Positions 32,531 to 51,960 are shown, counted from the stretch's first letter. The stretch is 64,000 bases of DNA from Lunularia cruciata (GCA_948567375.1 OX419755.1:72792944-72856943); one strand, 5' to 3'. The notes: generated from the letters alone by a model not told the origin. Numbers and translations: made by a program.

Positions 32531-34010
32531 TGATTTGGATGTTGTTAGGGTTGTGTTCAGATCTTCAACTGAAGAGCATGTGATACGCTTATTTATTGGG
32601 AACTTTTTCTCGATCTCCTTACATAAAAACCCCAAACAATGAATTTGATGTGAAATACCTTGACCTCGAAAAAGAATTTGACCTTATGAGTAGAGCGGTG
32701 GAAGAAGAATTTGACCATAAGAATCGTGATATGGGAAGAACTTGACCTTGGGATTCTACTTCTAGAAGATTTTAATATGGAAGATTGACTGCTTACAAAA
32801 CGAGTTACCTTTTGAGCAACTTTTGAACAAATATTCCATCTATCTTAATTTCATTATTGCCAAGAAGAGAACTGAAACTAAAATGATTCAAAAAGTTGAG
32901 CTTTTGAGTATTTAAACATGAAGTGAGATTAGAATAAGGGAATGTGAAGTAAAATTCAAGTTATTTGCTAAACTTGCTTGTCAAGTTAAAACTGAATTCA
33001 AAGTTACACTCAAAATTACATTTAAAGTTCAAAGTAGAGTTTGGATATATCATCAACCTAGGATCATTACCTTAACTCGGAGATTATTTGACTTTGAATA
33101 AATTTAACGTTATTGGAGTCTTTTGGATTAGGAATGGATTACCTGATGGGTCTTGATACTACACCTTGAGTTTAGACCGATGGGAGTTTAGATTACTCGC
33201 CACTTTTAAATCTGAATATAATAAGAGTTCATAACTCAGTGAAGAGTTCTTTTCATTTCAAGACTCTTGTTTTAGTGCAAGTAAATATATAATGATGAGC
33301 AGTGGTCTCCTAAAAATTTGGTAGTATCTCATTGTAGGGGCCAAGAAGGTTAGAAGATCTTAAGATGATTCATGGTGAAGAAAACCTTATTGCTTATATT
33401 ATATAGAACTTTCAGGTAATGAAAAGGAGGAATATGAGTTTTATAAGTTTACACCATTTAAAAAATTTATTGAGGCAAGTTATACTCAAGTTATGGTAAT
33501 TTATTGTTTACATTTTATTGTGTTTATTTACCCTTTACTGTGTTGATAACTCTACTTTATCGAATATGAGAGCCTTTCCTGTTTGTGGTGCGGGAACGTG
33601 CGATTATAGGGTATAGGGAGAGGCGCTCACTATCAATAGTTGGTAAGACGATACCAAAAAGATAAGAATGTCTAGGTGAGGATGGGAGCTGGTCTAGCGT
33701 CACCAACTCACACTTGTTTGACATGCATGCAATTTATAATTGAATAGTGTAAATAAAGTGAAAAATTCAAAAGAGATTAATTTTGTGAGCTAAAAAATGT
33801 GATTTACAACTAACATCTCCTTAAATATAAATTCTCCGATTTAAAATTTTTAATTTAACTTCAAACAATGAATGCTATTTAAAACTTAGATGTGTTGTTC
33901 TGATAACGTTAAATATAATTTCGAAACTTCTCAGCATACATCACATTAAGATGTTGATCCACGTTTTGATGTTTACAACAAGGTTTAAACATATTATGTG
34001 AGTGTACAGC

Positions 34011-34067
<57 letters not shown>

Positions 34068-34640
34068 TTAACATGGAATTTTGCATCTATACTTTAAAAA
34101 TGTAGAAATATTTTGTAAGTAACATTTAGATAGATAGGTAGTTATTTTAGCTCCTTATAATGTATTTATAAAAGAAAAGAAAAATACTAAAGACTAAAGC
34201 ACATATCAAAGATAGAGTGCATTTATATGATATAAAGATGATTGGAAATATACTTGTAATTCATAGATTTGTCACATAAGTTGATTAACCATTAGGGAAA
34301 CAAGGGAAATTTACAACTACAAGATTTGCAGCGAGTGAATGAAGTATGTTTGTTTAATGCAATATCAAAGATTGTACTTCATAATATTTTATATGCATTT
34401 TTAATTAATTTTTAATTTTTTATAAGTTTTTGTCTCATATAAGTAGAATACGTTGGCAACCATAAGTCTAAATGGAGACCTAGGAACATTTAAAACAAAT
34501 GATATTTCAAAATTTGAGCCTAAATTAAAGACTTTAAATAAAAATTTAAAGTTATTATGAATGTCAAATCATGAGAAAGGAGAGAGCTGATGTACAATTA
34601 GTGAATGAAAACTATGAGAGCTGACACTTACAAAACCTTA
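32531..34640. other. Gene-free AT-rich stretch
   Basis: No coding signal seen. It holds the TA microsatellite and many short runs of A and T; nothing else recognised. Confidence 0.5.
34019..34063. repeat. (TA)n microsatellite
   Basis: About 22 AT units without interruption. Confidence 0.97.
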
Positions 34641-37600
34641 GATTCATACTTTCTTCATAGGAGTCATTGATATGTTGATTGCACAACCTACTCTTGATAC
34701 CTAATTATTATGTTGGTAGAGAGAAGGCAACATAGAACACAAGAAGAGTAAGAGTGGTGCTCCTTGGCATCTAATATGATAAACTCTCATGCACTCCTTG
34801 ACAAATGTGTTGAATGCCATGTCCATAGCTCCATATAAATCCAAGGCTAGAGGAACAAAGAGGTAATCTCTCTATTTATCCCTATACTTGGAGATCTTGC
34901 GTGTTGATGCTCCGCTCACCACTCATCCAAGAGGATGAGCAATCACTCCCTCCAAAATTGTATCATGTGTAGGGTCTGTAATGACAACATCTGTGACTTT
35001 CACCTGATCATCTTGGACCAAGTATAAGTTTGCTCTAACATGTGTCATCTGCAAAGAATATAAACGCTCTCTCCTAGCAAGGTACCCGCTCTCTTGTGCC
35101 ATAGCAAACACTATATCCCTGATGTCATCATGGGTAGCTATCCTTTGTCCTCCACAAGGACACTATGTCATATGGACCAATGCTATATCTAGTGTAGAAT
35201 TACACTCACAAGTGAATAACAAAGATGCAGATGGGTGGACTAAACCTAGGTGGAACCTCATTGTTGTAGAGAAAGTGGCAAGTGCAAGTTGTAATGCCCT
35301 AATGCATAGTCAAGCTAGGATCCAAGAACCTGTACCCTTGCTAGAGCAAGAGGAAAGACATGCTCTAGTGACCCAAGAAATAGATGAGTCAACTAAGAAA
35401 GAATGTAGCATATGTTGACATTGTTGCTCCATCAAGGAAGACTGAAAACCTATGGTCCAATCTGATAGTAGTGAAGCAAAGGATGGAAGGTCCTTCCATG
35501 CTTAGTGGAGATAGACTATCTCTTATTTGCCACAATAACACTTGGAGAGAAAAGGATCTCTCTTCTACCTTGGGCACATAAGACTCCAAAACTTTCCTAT
35601 CAATAACCACAAAATAGGAGGAAAGTAGAGGTACCAAGAGAACCCAACTACCCAAAAACACTACAAGTGCCATCTCCTCCATAGATAAAAGGCCTACCCT
35701 TCACATGAGATTGGTAGAGATGTTTGTCTATGTGCCAAATCCCTATTAGACACTCAAATGTCCTTAGTCCAATGATATCACCAAAGACTCCATTAATTCT
35801 CTTATCAAAAGCTCTCAAAGTTGATAAGAAAGTCAAGGAAGGAGGAACCATTCATTGCAGAGAGGGTGAGTCGATCAATGGGCAATACTAGAGTAGAGTT
35901 ACCAAATGCCACCTATAGGTTTCCTAGTAGAGGAAAGTCATCCACATAGAGAATATCCTTTGCAAGGGTAGTGTCTAAGAAGCATGTGACAAAATCCTTG
36001 GATCCTATTAGCACTCCAAGGATATGTTGTCCATCTATAGATGTGACACACTCCTTTGGAAGCTCAGGTGGGGAGGGATACCTGAAGGGGACCATGCTTT
36101 GCACTTTGACACCTTGACTCTCAAGCCAACAAGATGTAGCTTTGTAGTCAAGTGATCAAAGGCTTGCCTAATCTGATCTATGGGGCCCACAATGTGTGTA
36201 TCATCTACTTAGGAGGGAAATACAAAGCCTAGCATGGCCAAATTAGTAGATAAGAGAGCTCTAAAGTGAGCCATGCCAAACAAAGGTCCCCTAAAGATCT
36301 CCCTATCATGTACCAACAACTAATTTCAAGATGGTGACTCCTAGGACTCCCTCCTATGACCACCCATGCTGGTAGTAAAAGGAAAAAATATAGCCATAGA
36401 ACAATCACATGAAGGGAATGAAACTTGGCAAGGATCCACCAGCCTCCTTAAGCTCTCTAAAGATGGATGCAAAAGAGATGCTATTAAAAGCATTCTCAAC
36501 ATCCACCTATAGTAGAATCCACTTTGGATTGATATCTAGGAATGCCCTTATGCATAGAGAAATAGCCTTGCAACCTCTAGGTGTAGCTGCTCCAAAATCA
36601 TGTGGATGGAGGTGCTCTCAAAAGTGAGATTGATATTGAAGGACAATGGTATGGCTAACCAAGTGCAAAAAGATTTCTCCAATTGTAATTGGTCTAATGC
36701 CTTCTATACTCTTCTCCACTATGAGAAGTCGACTAGACCTTAACACCAGACTCATTGACATAGGAATATCTCTCCTTGCTATTATTATAGCCACCTAAAA
36801 CAACTCGGTAAATCCACTAGAAGGATCATGTGCCTGAAAGTAATCTCTAAGATGTTCATATACCATCCTTGATAAGCCTCCTGAGGAAAGATGAGGGGCA
36901 AAGCACAATGCTGGTGAAAGAAGTGACCTATCAAGACATAAAAGCTACTCATGTTGATAATCTAAGACCTCTAATGGTACTCACTCTCATGCTAAAGGAT
37001 GTAGTGAGTATAGGGAAGAGATAGTCTCATCAGTAGGACTAGCCCTAGACAAAGGATGTAACGCTTGTGTTGCTCTACTAAACTCTCATACTTGACCCAA
37101 TGTCCTACACTATTATATAGAGTGGACTTTGTGGTATTGTGTGATAGAATCTATCTCCTAAAACATGCAGCCATAACAAATTCTTCTTGTAGGGCAGCCC
37201 AATCTCCCGCTTAGAATTGACAAAATCTAGCAACCAACTCTTTATGCCCCGCATGTTCTCCTCTAGTGCAACGAAGGCACCATCAAGGGAATAAGAGGAC
37301 TAAGAACCATGCTAACTCGTCCAAGGAATCACGTGCCAAATGATCAAATAGTAGGCAAAAAGCCTATCTAGCCTCATCATGGAGTTTACAGAGTAGCCTA
37401 TGGAATAGACGTGGACATGGAAAACTTGTTTCAAATAACTCCAAAATACAACCCACTTGAGATGCTAACCACTTTCAAGACTAGATTGATATCCTTGGAA
37501 TGGTCAATGAAGGGATAGAGGAAGTGTGCATAATGTAGAGTGTCACCTTTGACAATGTGGTCGCTTGCCTCACATGAGCATCCCAATTGGTCCAATCATA

Positions 37601-37720
37601 GTCCTTATGCATCCTATAGGTAAAGCGTCAATGATAGACCATGCATGGTGTATCTCGAGCCGCTCTAGGCGGCCCCACATGGGGAACTGTAGCCATGGCT
37701 AGCATAAGAATAACGATCGT
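34640..37720 (-). mobile_element. Degenerate reverse-transcriptase element, not Ty3/gypsy
   Basis: Minus strand. From right to left: an N-terminal stretch GRLERLEIHHAW-type near 37650, a region with AKASQVGCILELFE-like sequence near 37410-37480, an RT palm with VDVENAFNSI near 36500, PLFGMAHFRALLS near 36260, then a decayed ADD-like position followed by HIVGP-type sequence near 36190, and a C-terminal region with DPTHDTILEGVIAHPLG at 34923-35000. The VxNAFNS and FG-AHFRAL pattern recalls LINE-like RTs. Stops are frequent and no LTR or tail is visible. The family name is uncertain, and short plus-strand open frames here are shadows. Confidence 0.6.
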
Positions 37721-40700
37721 AAGACACAATACTCCTCTCCATATCTCTCCATACCTGCAAAACCACAACCCCTCACATCCCAACTCACATGAGTAAATAC
37801 AATTTCTCCAAACCCTAAAAACTATAAACTCTAGTAACTTTCAATTTCCATCTTAAGATTTTCAAACTAAGTTCTCATGGAACTCAAGCATGAATACCAA
37901 GAGATGAAAATGAAAAATGAAAATTCCCAACCAATTTGAAGTGAAGTGGTCACTCTAAACCTTAAAAAACCTAAAAGTACATCTTACTTTCTACTAAATT
38001 CTCCATAACTTTCAATCTAGGTACCATGGAACCGGAATGGAAAAATGAACACAAATAAACTATTCACTTATGTGAAGTATGCTGATGAACTCTCTAAAAC
38101 TCTAGAATATCCTCTCCCCTTCCTCTCCATGTCTCGTTCTTCTTCGTTTCCATAACTAGGATGGTTGGCTGGGGTTACCATGTCCGCGTAATGCTGATAG
38201 AGAGTTACTTCAAAACTGAATAATCGTAAGTTGGAACCTTTAGTTGACAAGAGTTTGCTTTCTAGCAAGATTGAATTAAATCGATGTCAACAGCTCCAAC
38301 CAAGTCAAAGATCCCAATTCAGAAAGCTTAGTTGCAAATGGCACGAGAGACGATGACTCCCTTGAGTTGAAGGCCCTACGTAAAACGCCTGATGTGATGT
38401 GAGGAATGATTCGAGAAGTGTGGCTTAAGGAAGCCGTGACTTCAAGATAAATTCTCTTGCGAGCAACCTGTCTGCAACAAGTTTCATAAGACCAGAACAA
38501 AAGTCCAAATACCGGTCAAAGATGATGAAATCAAGTACCCTGTGCACTAATAGTAATGGTAATTACATCTTTTTACTGATCCGAATCCGATATCTATATT
38601 ATTAAGAGAAGACAAGGTCCATGTATTTCCTATTTTCCCTAGAGTGGATGATGGCTTATGGCATATGGATTATTTTGGGGTCGCCATTCAATCAACATAA
38701 TATTAAAAGGACTAGAAAAGAAATAATTACAATGTTTATCCAATTTTTTATGACTTTTTAGATGTACTTTTTCTTTAAAGAGTTATACTAACGACAAATA
38801 TCTATTGATAAGTATAGTAGTAAATTAACTTGAGTGCATTCCAGTATATCTTTCGTTATTACTTTGGGGGTATGCGTATGCGTAGTTTTATGCGTATTAT
38901 AGCTACCTTGTCAATTTTTTGATGGGCAGTCCATAAATATTTATCTTGGATATGTAAGGGAGGGACTCGCTAGAATTTTATGAAGATTAACTAGATTTTG
39001 ATTCTTTTTTAATACTCAGATTAAACGGTCTTGAAATTCAAACTGATGAATATGTTTAATTTTTCTCTTCATTTATTTACAGGTTTCCACAAATACTTCA
39101 CCAAACTGGTTCCTCGTGCCATCCTCCTCCCGGAATATATGCCATTAAAACCCCCTATTGTTGGAAAACCATTTTCAATACAATTAGATTCTCCTTTGAA
39201 AACTTTATCTACTTTTACACAACTATATTAAACCGTGGACTTATTTTTTTAATTAAATTTGATGTGCTTCACACTAAAGTTAAGGAGGTGCCTACTAACA
39301 ATATTGATATCAGTACTCATATCATTAAATGATGAGTAGGAGTATGATGATGATGAAAATGATGATAGAGTATTGATATCAATACTCATATCATTAAAAT
39401 CTTCCTCATACATATCAACATATATATATAGTAATGTTTGCTAAAATCTTAAAAAGTGATGTTTTGCTGTATTTTTATACCCTAAAATTATCAAGAATAC
39501 CAATAGATTGAAATCTCTAAATCTATATCATTAAAAATACAAGTCAAATTTATCTATTATAAAATTTCGGAATTAGATGTAAATAAGATACTAATTGCTG
39601 ATATTTAAATGTGAATTCAATGACATACATGAGATTCAAATTATATTAAATTTTTAATTAATTCTAATCATATTATATAATTCTTGAATTTAACCTATTT
39701 TATTTTAATTAAAATCAGATTGGAAGCTCAAACCATAATAGAAAATGAAAGCTTCAAAATGGGATAACGTTATACATAATATAAAATAAATATTTAATTT
39801 AATTTAATTAAAAATCCCCTAAAATTTTAAATACCACCTTTCATTTTTATCCAAAAAGTTATAGAATATAAATTAAATAGCACTGAAAAGAAACATCTTC
39901 ATCATACTTATCTACATCCAGTTGTTCAGTTTTCCATGACAACTTTTGCTAGTAAACTATCTTTTCTTAAAATATGTAATCAGTTTGAGGTTGGAAGTAG
40001 TCTATATTATTGAGACCACCTATCTAACTTATAGTATGCTAATTTTATATTAACGGATCCTACTGGATTATATATCTTAAAGTACAATGCTCATAAGAAT
40101 CTTGATACTTCAGGAAAGTAATATGACATGAGCACCCAATTAATCTATTATAAAATCGCCGTATAATCTATTATAATAATAGCCATTCCATAATCTGAAT
40201 TATTTTCGATAAAGAAAATGAAACTTCAAGATAATTAACAAGCTGAATTCGAAATAAACTGCGGATAATATTCTGAACTCAGAAACAAGATAATTAACAA
40301 GCTGAATTTGCTGAATAATATTGCGAACTCAGAAAACAAGAAACGTTACACTCTAGAAGTTCAGGACATCTCGTAACCTCAATTGAGATTTCTGACTTAG
40401 CTTAGTAGATCTCTGACTGATGTGTAACTAAAAGAGAGGCAAGCATGAAGAAGTCTTAAGAATAAAGTAAAGCCTCACTTAGACTGTGTTTGTGAATAGA
40501 TGTTTAATATGATGTAAAAAATGTGACTTATCTCCTATAAGTATGAGCTATATTACTACATGTCATCATGTGTTGTTCTAAGTCTTAGCTGTTCAAAAAA
40601 GTGCTGCAGCTTTCCAGATCCGGATTGAAACACCGTTTAATTATCTATACCGTTTAATTTTCTATACCGGCAGTTTCCGTATGCACAGGTCATAGAGACT

Positions 40701-41280
40701 TTGCTTTTGGTGAATTGATCCTCTTTTGTACTTGTTATTTTGTCAAGAATCTATTTTTTAATTACATGTATGGCACTACGTTAGTACTACTCATTGCATC
40801 TCACGACGCAGACCAGTTATAAAATTTAGACTTTTGCCAAAAGACTAATCAACTTTACTCTCTAAACAGGGAAGCGACACACAGATAACTTTACTCTATA
40901 GATGAGGAAGTTTGTTGCTTGCTCATGTACATTTAGTAGTTTGTTGCAAACAGAAGTGGGCAGTTATACCCTTCCATTTACATATGAGTCTTGACTTAAT
41001 CTCTACTGCACTGATGGCAAATGAAAAACCTAAAATGAATAGTGCCTTGTTAGAACAGACCTTCATATCCTTTCATGTTCGTCATAGAAAATCACTTAAA
41101 CTCAACCCCTTATGTGGCAACAATAAGATCAACTCTGATTCGGAAAAGAGTGTGGTTCATTGTTGTAGTTACAACTGATTCAACCAAATTGATGTGGTCC
41201 AAACTAATTCGGATAAGCACATATTAAACCCCACCTAAAGAAGGCATACAAAGCCCCAAGACAAGTCATTGGGTAACGGA
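37721..41280. other. Stretch without recognised genes
   Basis: AT-rich, with no conserved domain seen. At about 38283-38399 (plus) a short open stretch ending VMSTOP is rich in charged residues (SLELKALRKTP); it may be a relic exon but nothing proves it. Small ORFs at 38068-38500 (minus), 39031-39231 and 40912-41178 are unremarkable. Confidence 0.4.
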
Positions 41281-42000
41281 AGCTAGACGTCATCCGGGAA
41301 ATGCATCCGTGAATGGTTGAAATGGTTGAAATGATGTTCAGAGAAGGACCGTAGATCCAACCTGATCGAACGCTGTGCATCGAACTGCCAATCTCGGGTT
41401 CCTCCCATTCGATGTGACGGAGCTACCGTGGTAAATGATGAACAAAGGACCGTCGCTAATCCGATGTGGTGGATCGGAGGCGCATGTGTTGGTGGAGGAC
41501 GTGATTGAGTGTCTTGTGGAATGGATAGGTGGGGTGAAAAAGAGAAGAATGTGTGAATAAGTTTCGGGCCACATTGTGCTGAGAATGCCAAGGAGTTCGT
41601 TGATATGCTTAGAGGAGGAACTACTACTACAGGATAGGAGTTCGTGTCTGTTTGCTGCTAAGAGAAATTGCTGATTGTGTCGGAAGTGCTGATGCAGGAA
41701 AGTAGGAGGAGCTAAATCCGCAGGGAGGAGGTGCAAGATTAGTAAATAGAGGAGGAGCCACTGGAGTTTGGAGTGGTCGTGAGCTGACAAAGTGGGATAA
41801 GGGGGAGGAGGGAAATCTTGAGAGTTTTCTTGCGGATATTGTCAACCAGAGGTTGCGTGAAAGAGTAACCACAGGGAGGGAGTGAGTGCAGACGTTACGG
41901 TACGCCGCTTTTGCTGCGCCGCTGGGTTTGGAGTACCACAGTCTTATATTTTCTTCGTAGCGTGCTAGCAAATGTTTGACGGGAGGTTATTAGACCGAAC
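41281..42000. other. GC-richer flank with overlapping minus-strand ORFs
   Basis: Base composition rises sharply compared with the AT-rich left side. Minus-strand open stretches of 102, 150 and 114 codons overlap in different frames (41283-41971). They are rich in Ser, His, Pro and Leu and match no family I know. This could be an exon of a divergent gene or unspliced leader of the next gene. No function is claimed. Confidence 0.3.
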
Positions 42001-43686
42001 ATATCCCTCGACTTTATCGGGGCCAAGCCTGGCGTGACTGCCCGGCCAATGCTTGGGAGAGAGGTACAAGCGAGGGTTCCTTGGGGCCTACCCGGAGTCT
42101 AGAGCGAGACTTCCTCGGGCCGTGTTTTCTTGAGTTCGAGAAAGCCTCGCCACGTGCCACTTCGCCTGTGTTGCCTCGTACACTACGCTCCCTGCGACAT
42201 TCGACAGGCGGCTTCTGCTCATTTATCCCAGCAGGTCGGAAAGCCCTCACCACCAGTTATCGATTGGTCCTTTGCATGCGACATCCAATTTCCATTCAAG
42301 CAGTAGAAGTGTTGTGCGATTTCTCGTTCTGCTTGTAAGTTGAAGACTCGATATCTGGTCATCGGAAGGGATCAGTTTCAGTTGTTGAACGATTAGTTCG
42401 GCCCGCGGAAGCGTACTAGAGGACATTTTTTTCATCGCACTGCATGCCGGGTACTGGTCAGAAATTCTCTAATCCTCGTCTCAAGCGTTCTTTACTCGTA
42501 GATTCATTAGAAACCCTGAATTCGAAACCCTTCGCGGGAACATACTCGATGTATCCACGTTTCTCGTAACTCTTTTAGACTGAGATGTAAACAGCTGATT
42601 TCCGGTGTGCCTCCACTGTAGATTCTCTTCACCTGATATTATCATACGTGTTGTGAGCCTGCATTGAGTTTTATGTTGAATCCGGAGAGCCTGGGGGGTC
42701 TGGACGGAATTTGATGTTGTTTTCGATTTGCAATATAGTTGATAAGTGCGAGAATGTGGTGTTTGAGTCAGCTTTGTATGGCATTGGAAGCCAGCCAGCT
42801 ATAAGCGTCAATGCTGATGACGTCGAATAAATTAGCAGAATGATGATCTTCACATAATGTTTGGAATGAAGGATTGCCGCCTGTCGTGGAATTTGACGAC
42901 TAGTAGTCCGTCGTCAAGCTGACAGGTTCTATGGTTAAGGAATAGTGGACAGATCGATATATTGGCTTGTTGATGAGATCTGTTTCGAAATCGAACTGCT
43001 GGGAGAGGTTGGAGAAGTTAAACTTTGCAAATTGGTATATCAAGTATGTGTCATCATCCCAGTCTCGGAATTATGAGTGGGGTATATATGGATGGGGATT
43101 GGACGATATGAATGTCCTGAGTCGCATGTTTAAGTGACCTTCTCCTCATCCTCGCGGTCAGGTTTTGCGAGATCGGGCCGGGTAATCTATTCCCCCCGTG
43201 GTCGAATACCCTATCAACCCTAGAAGAGTAGATCTCAACAGGGCGACAGTCTTTGTCACTGCAAGTGTGTGATCGGACTCCACCGTGCAGAAAATATGAC
43301 TGACCTTAGGAGTGGCACTGTCAAGATAAGTTGCGACCTCAGTTTCTCTTACCCCTTTGGAACCCTCCTCGGGATGTTACTACGAAGTAGTATCATTTAC
43401 CGTAGAGTTTGGCCTGAGATAAGCATTTCTGTACGAGGAGTTAGAAATGTACGTCCGCCTAAATTACGTCTCTGGTCCAGCGTTTTTCTTCTAACAGCTT
43501 ATATTTGAAGTAGCTTTTTAGATAACTCCTATTCAGACCGTAGTGTCTACTCATTAACATCATTCTCTTGAGTCGTGTCGCGTAATATGGACATGGTGTG
43601 ACAACAGGTTTAACGGAGTTTTAGCTGAAATTGGTGTCGTGGTGGTCAAATTCTCTGTATAACACTTAAAGTATCCTGCTGCCTTA

Positions 43687-43773
43687 ATAGTTATGACGAT
43701 CTTACTGGGCTACCATCATATGTCAGAGTTAGTCCAGTCAGACGTGGGTTGAAACCTGGTTTTTTACAACGGG
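43687..43773 (+). repeat. tRNA-like (SINE-like) repeat, copy 1
   Basis: Shares TATGACGAT, ACTGGG, CCATCAT, GTCAGACGTGGGT and TTTACAACGG with 46294-46384. GGTTGAAACC at 43747-43756 resembles a polymerase III B box. Confidence 0.5.
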
Positions 43774-43897
43774 TTCTGTATTCCAGTACACAATATGCAG
43801 CCTTAATGAATCTTCTCATTTCCCGGTTTTATACTAATTTCGTCTTGCACGTTTTTGGTATACATTGCATATCATGCATCTCATTTGCATTCAATGA

Positions 43898-43950
43898 GTT
43901 CTGGATCCCCCGTTCCTCCAACGGCTCTGTCCTCATTTCTCAATATGCAG
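43898..43950 (+). repeat. Hairpin repeat, copy 1
   Basis: GTTCTGGATCCCCCGTT then AACGG and CTCATTTCTCAATAT, a diverged copy of the repeat seen three more times in intron 2. Confidence 0.65.
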
Positions 43951-44068
43951 CCTTCATGAATGTTCTGGCGAACTACTAATCTCACAAAATTAAACCGCAT
44001 CTTTGATGCAGATAAGAACAACTGAACAAGTCCCACTGAACAACTTCCTTACAACATTTGAGCACGTC

Positions 44069-49069
<5,001 letters not shown>

Positions 49070-50754
49070 ACAGTCCTAGATGTCATGTCAGATCAGGGAA
49101 GGTAGGAGAGAAGTCGTAAGACTTATTTGTCAATAGTGTTTGGAGGTAAATTTTTGGGACTAAGACTTAGGATCGATAATCGTGAGTGCAAACGCACTAC
49201 TTTGTAATGAGCTGTATTGGATATGTTGAAAGAAACCAGGTGAGGTAGAATTTACTCTTCATACTGTATTCTGCTGTATCGAATGATATAGATTTTCCTG
49301 ATGTTGATGGAGTATTGTGGATGGAAACTCATTTCGAAGAACCTTTGGACATGCAACAGCAAGCAGCCGCTTGGTGGTAGTGGGCTTATCAAGAAAGTGC
49401 TCATGTTCAAAAGATATCGTGAACATGCCTCTGCACGTATTAGCAAGGATTGTATTTCGTATTTTCAGTTACAAGATTTGCCTGCGCCGTTTCTTCCTTG
49501 AATCTTCCAATTTTTATCGACCTATTCTTGAAATCTGCAATTGATAGAGATATTGTTCGCTCTATCAGGCGGCTAGTAATACTAGCTTCTACACTGCTTC
49601 ACAAAGTCACCTCAAGAATCGATGCTGAGATTTTCCACAACGAGTATTTGATTGTAGGCATAGTTCGGTGATGGAAACGAGATGGAAAGCTCACCTTTAT
49701 GGCGTCGAAAACGTGACATTCATTGTAATTGCAGGGTTTCTTTTGGATTAACACCTAACCTTGACTCCAGTCCTTGAATTGGAATCGTGGAATCGACAGG
49801 CCAACTTTGGAACAGCTCTTTCTCATATCAGTTGGAACGGAGTACAGCGGTTCTAAAGTGTGCAGTCCATAGCTATTGAGGGGAGTTCGTTCATTCTCAT
49901 GCAGGACAAAAGGCGTCCTGGTAAAATAGAGAGGTGCCTTCACGGCGGAGGAACTAAAGGAATACTCGCCACCTTGAACGTAGGAGATAATGTCCTTTTA
50001 GCTAAACAAGTGCTGAATCTTACGTTGTCGTAGGTCCTCCCAGCAAAAACGTTTCACTAATGGCTAATAGCAGAAAGAGTGGAAGGCTTCACGCAGCATC
50101 TGAACACTAGTGCAGATTTCAGATGACTGGATTTGAATATGCGTTTCATCCGACACCCTTGTAGATCTGACCCAAAATTTGAGTTCCAGCAATTTGTGAA
50201 GGCTTTCGATTCCCCCTTCCAGATGTCTAGAAAACCGAGGGTGTACACCACGTTCAGACAACGTTCGAAGTTCGGATTCACTTCGTTTATCCTGCGTCTG
50301 TAACTTATGGTCAATGATATCTCATAAAACTACAGGAAATGAAAGATCAGATGGAGTTTTAATAGGGAATTCTAATATTTTACATATTATGTAAAATAAG
50401 TTTGAAAAATGGTATGCATAAAACTTTAAAATCTTATAATTTCGCCGGAGAGATGAAACTAGAACATGTCTTCAAAGTTGGTAATTAAGTCTTCGAGCGG
50501 GAAGAGGCTCAATAAGTTTACTTACTAATGGAAACACTTGTGCATAAGGAACTGAAATCCTCATTCGACTTTTTCCTGAATGCCGGGGCGCTACAAGCGG
50601 AAGTTCCATACATCAATGGAGCCGTAAAGTCGCTGCCAGCTGTTGTTAGAAGTAAAATAACTGGTTCAGGTTCGTGTCTGGTTCCCGAGACTGGAACTGT
50701 TCGTCTTCTAATACGTACATTCGGTGAGAGAACTAGTGTGATCTTTCTTGGGAG
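49070..50754. other. 3' flank of the acyl-CoA synthetase gene
   Basis: The first few hundred bases are probably 3' UTR; AT content then rises. Short open frames (49301-50314) do not resemble known proteins. Nothing else recognised. Confidence 0.4.
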
Positions 50755-50900
50755 TACCGGCACTTTGCATCCACTTATCAGACGTTCCTGCGTGTCCTTC
50801 TGTGCGGGAAGCTGTTCAGCCGTGTTCCTGGCAATATTTGACCGTTACAGATGGTTTACGCAGTTAATGACCTAGTATGTGATGTGCTTAAATCGGAGTC
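50755..50900 (+). repeat. Dispersed repeat, copy 1
   Basis: Blocks CTTTGCATC, ACTTATCA, GAAG-TGTTCA-CC and CAGTTAATGACCTAGTA align with 63418-63560. The 115-codon open stretch 50528-50875 overlaps it, ends with FDRYRWF near its end and is probably part of the repeat rather than a host gene. Confidence 0.6.
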
Positions 50901-51960
50901 GAGTGGCCGTCTTACAAGAGCCTTATACTTCTCATAGTTACAAAGCACCTTCAGTGGAGTAATTTACTCTAGTTATTGGTTCTAGCTTAGAAGCATAAGC
51001 ATGTTTGTTGAGTCAGCGTGCAGGCCTCAAACCGTCCAACGGTCTGCTCTTTAAAATCTGTCAAGAATCGATCACTCCTCGGATATTTCTACTTGTCCCA
51101 TAGTCGCCAAACCGTTGCTGAATCGACTATGTGATAATAGTTAGGTGTTCAGATATAGAACCATGAAGCCTTTTTCAGGCAGAGCCTCGGGATCCGTAAA
51201 CTTGTGTACGGGTACATGCAAGCTTCAGGTTCCGAGAAATGAACGCTTCTGTAAATTTGGGTATGGGTAGAGTGACGCCCTGGACAGGAGGAGGGGTTTC
51301 AGTTCTGGAGTCCGGCTTTTGATTAGTGATTATTTACGGCTATCAAGATTAGTTGGAATGCCCAAATAAAGTCAACTTTTAGTTAAAATATGTTAGCATT
51401 TGGAGGAGCGGGAAAAATAGCAAATATAATATGTGTTTGTTTAAATTTGAACATTCTCCTTCACATATTGAGATGACAAGAGTGTTGAGTGATGGAAAAC
51501 AAGAGAGTGTGAACTAAGTGAAATTTGGTGACTTGGTGACAAGAATATTGAGTGATCGAAGACAAGAGGGATTGTACACTAGTGAATGACTAACCAACCA
51601 CTAGTGAAACAAATAAATAAGACTCCTTTCACACAAACCGGAAAGGTGCACAAATTTAATTTAATTGTATGAAGTACGCATAGAGCATTGAGATGGAGAG
51701 ATCGGGAGGTTGTCAAGTTCAATTCAACTCCACAAGTGTTGAAGTTGATGATACTCAATTCAAGATTACGCCTCTTCAACCTCTTAGATTTCAAGAGTTG
51801 CTCTAAGAAGTGGTAGCATCAATTCCAATGTAACCAGTAAAGGAGGAGCCTCACATTGAGATACACAAGCAAAGGAGCAAAGATAGCTTCAGGATGATTC
51901 CTCATCATTACGCTCAAATTTAGATTATTTAGATGATCAAGAACATTTTAGTCAGATTCA
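50901..51960. other. Stretch without recognised genes
   Basis: No coding or structural signal seen beyond scattered short frames. Confidence 0.4.

Larger units (their letters stand above)
42001..44068 (+). promoter_or_regulatory. Probable promoter and 5' leader of the acyl-CoA synthetase gene
   Basis: No long coding frame is convincing here. A good splice donor CTTGTAAGT near 42335 and an acceptor TTTGATGCAG ending at 44011, 57 bp before the start codon, suggest a 1.7-kb leader intron. That intron would contain one SINE-like repeat (43687-43773) and one hairpin repeat (43898-43950), the same two repeats found in the coding-region introns. Confidence 0.45.

Noticed and set aside
41338-41790. 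150-codon minus-strand ORF as a gene
   Set aside because: Three overlapping frames of similar length and no domain; kept only as an unassigned GC-rich region.
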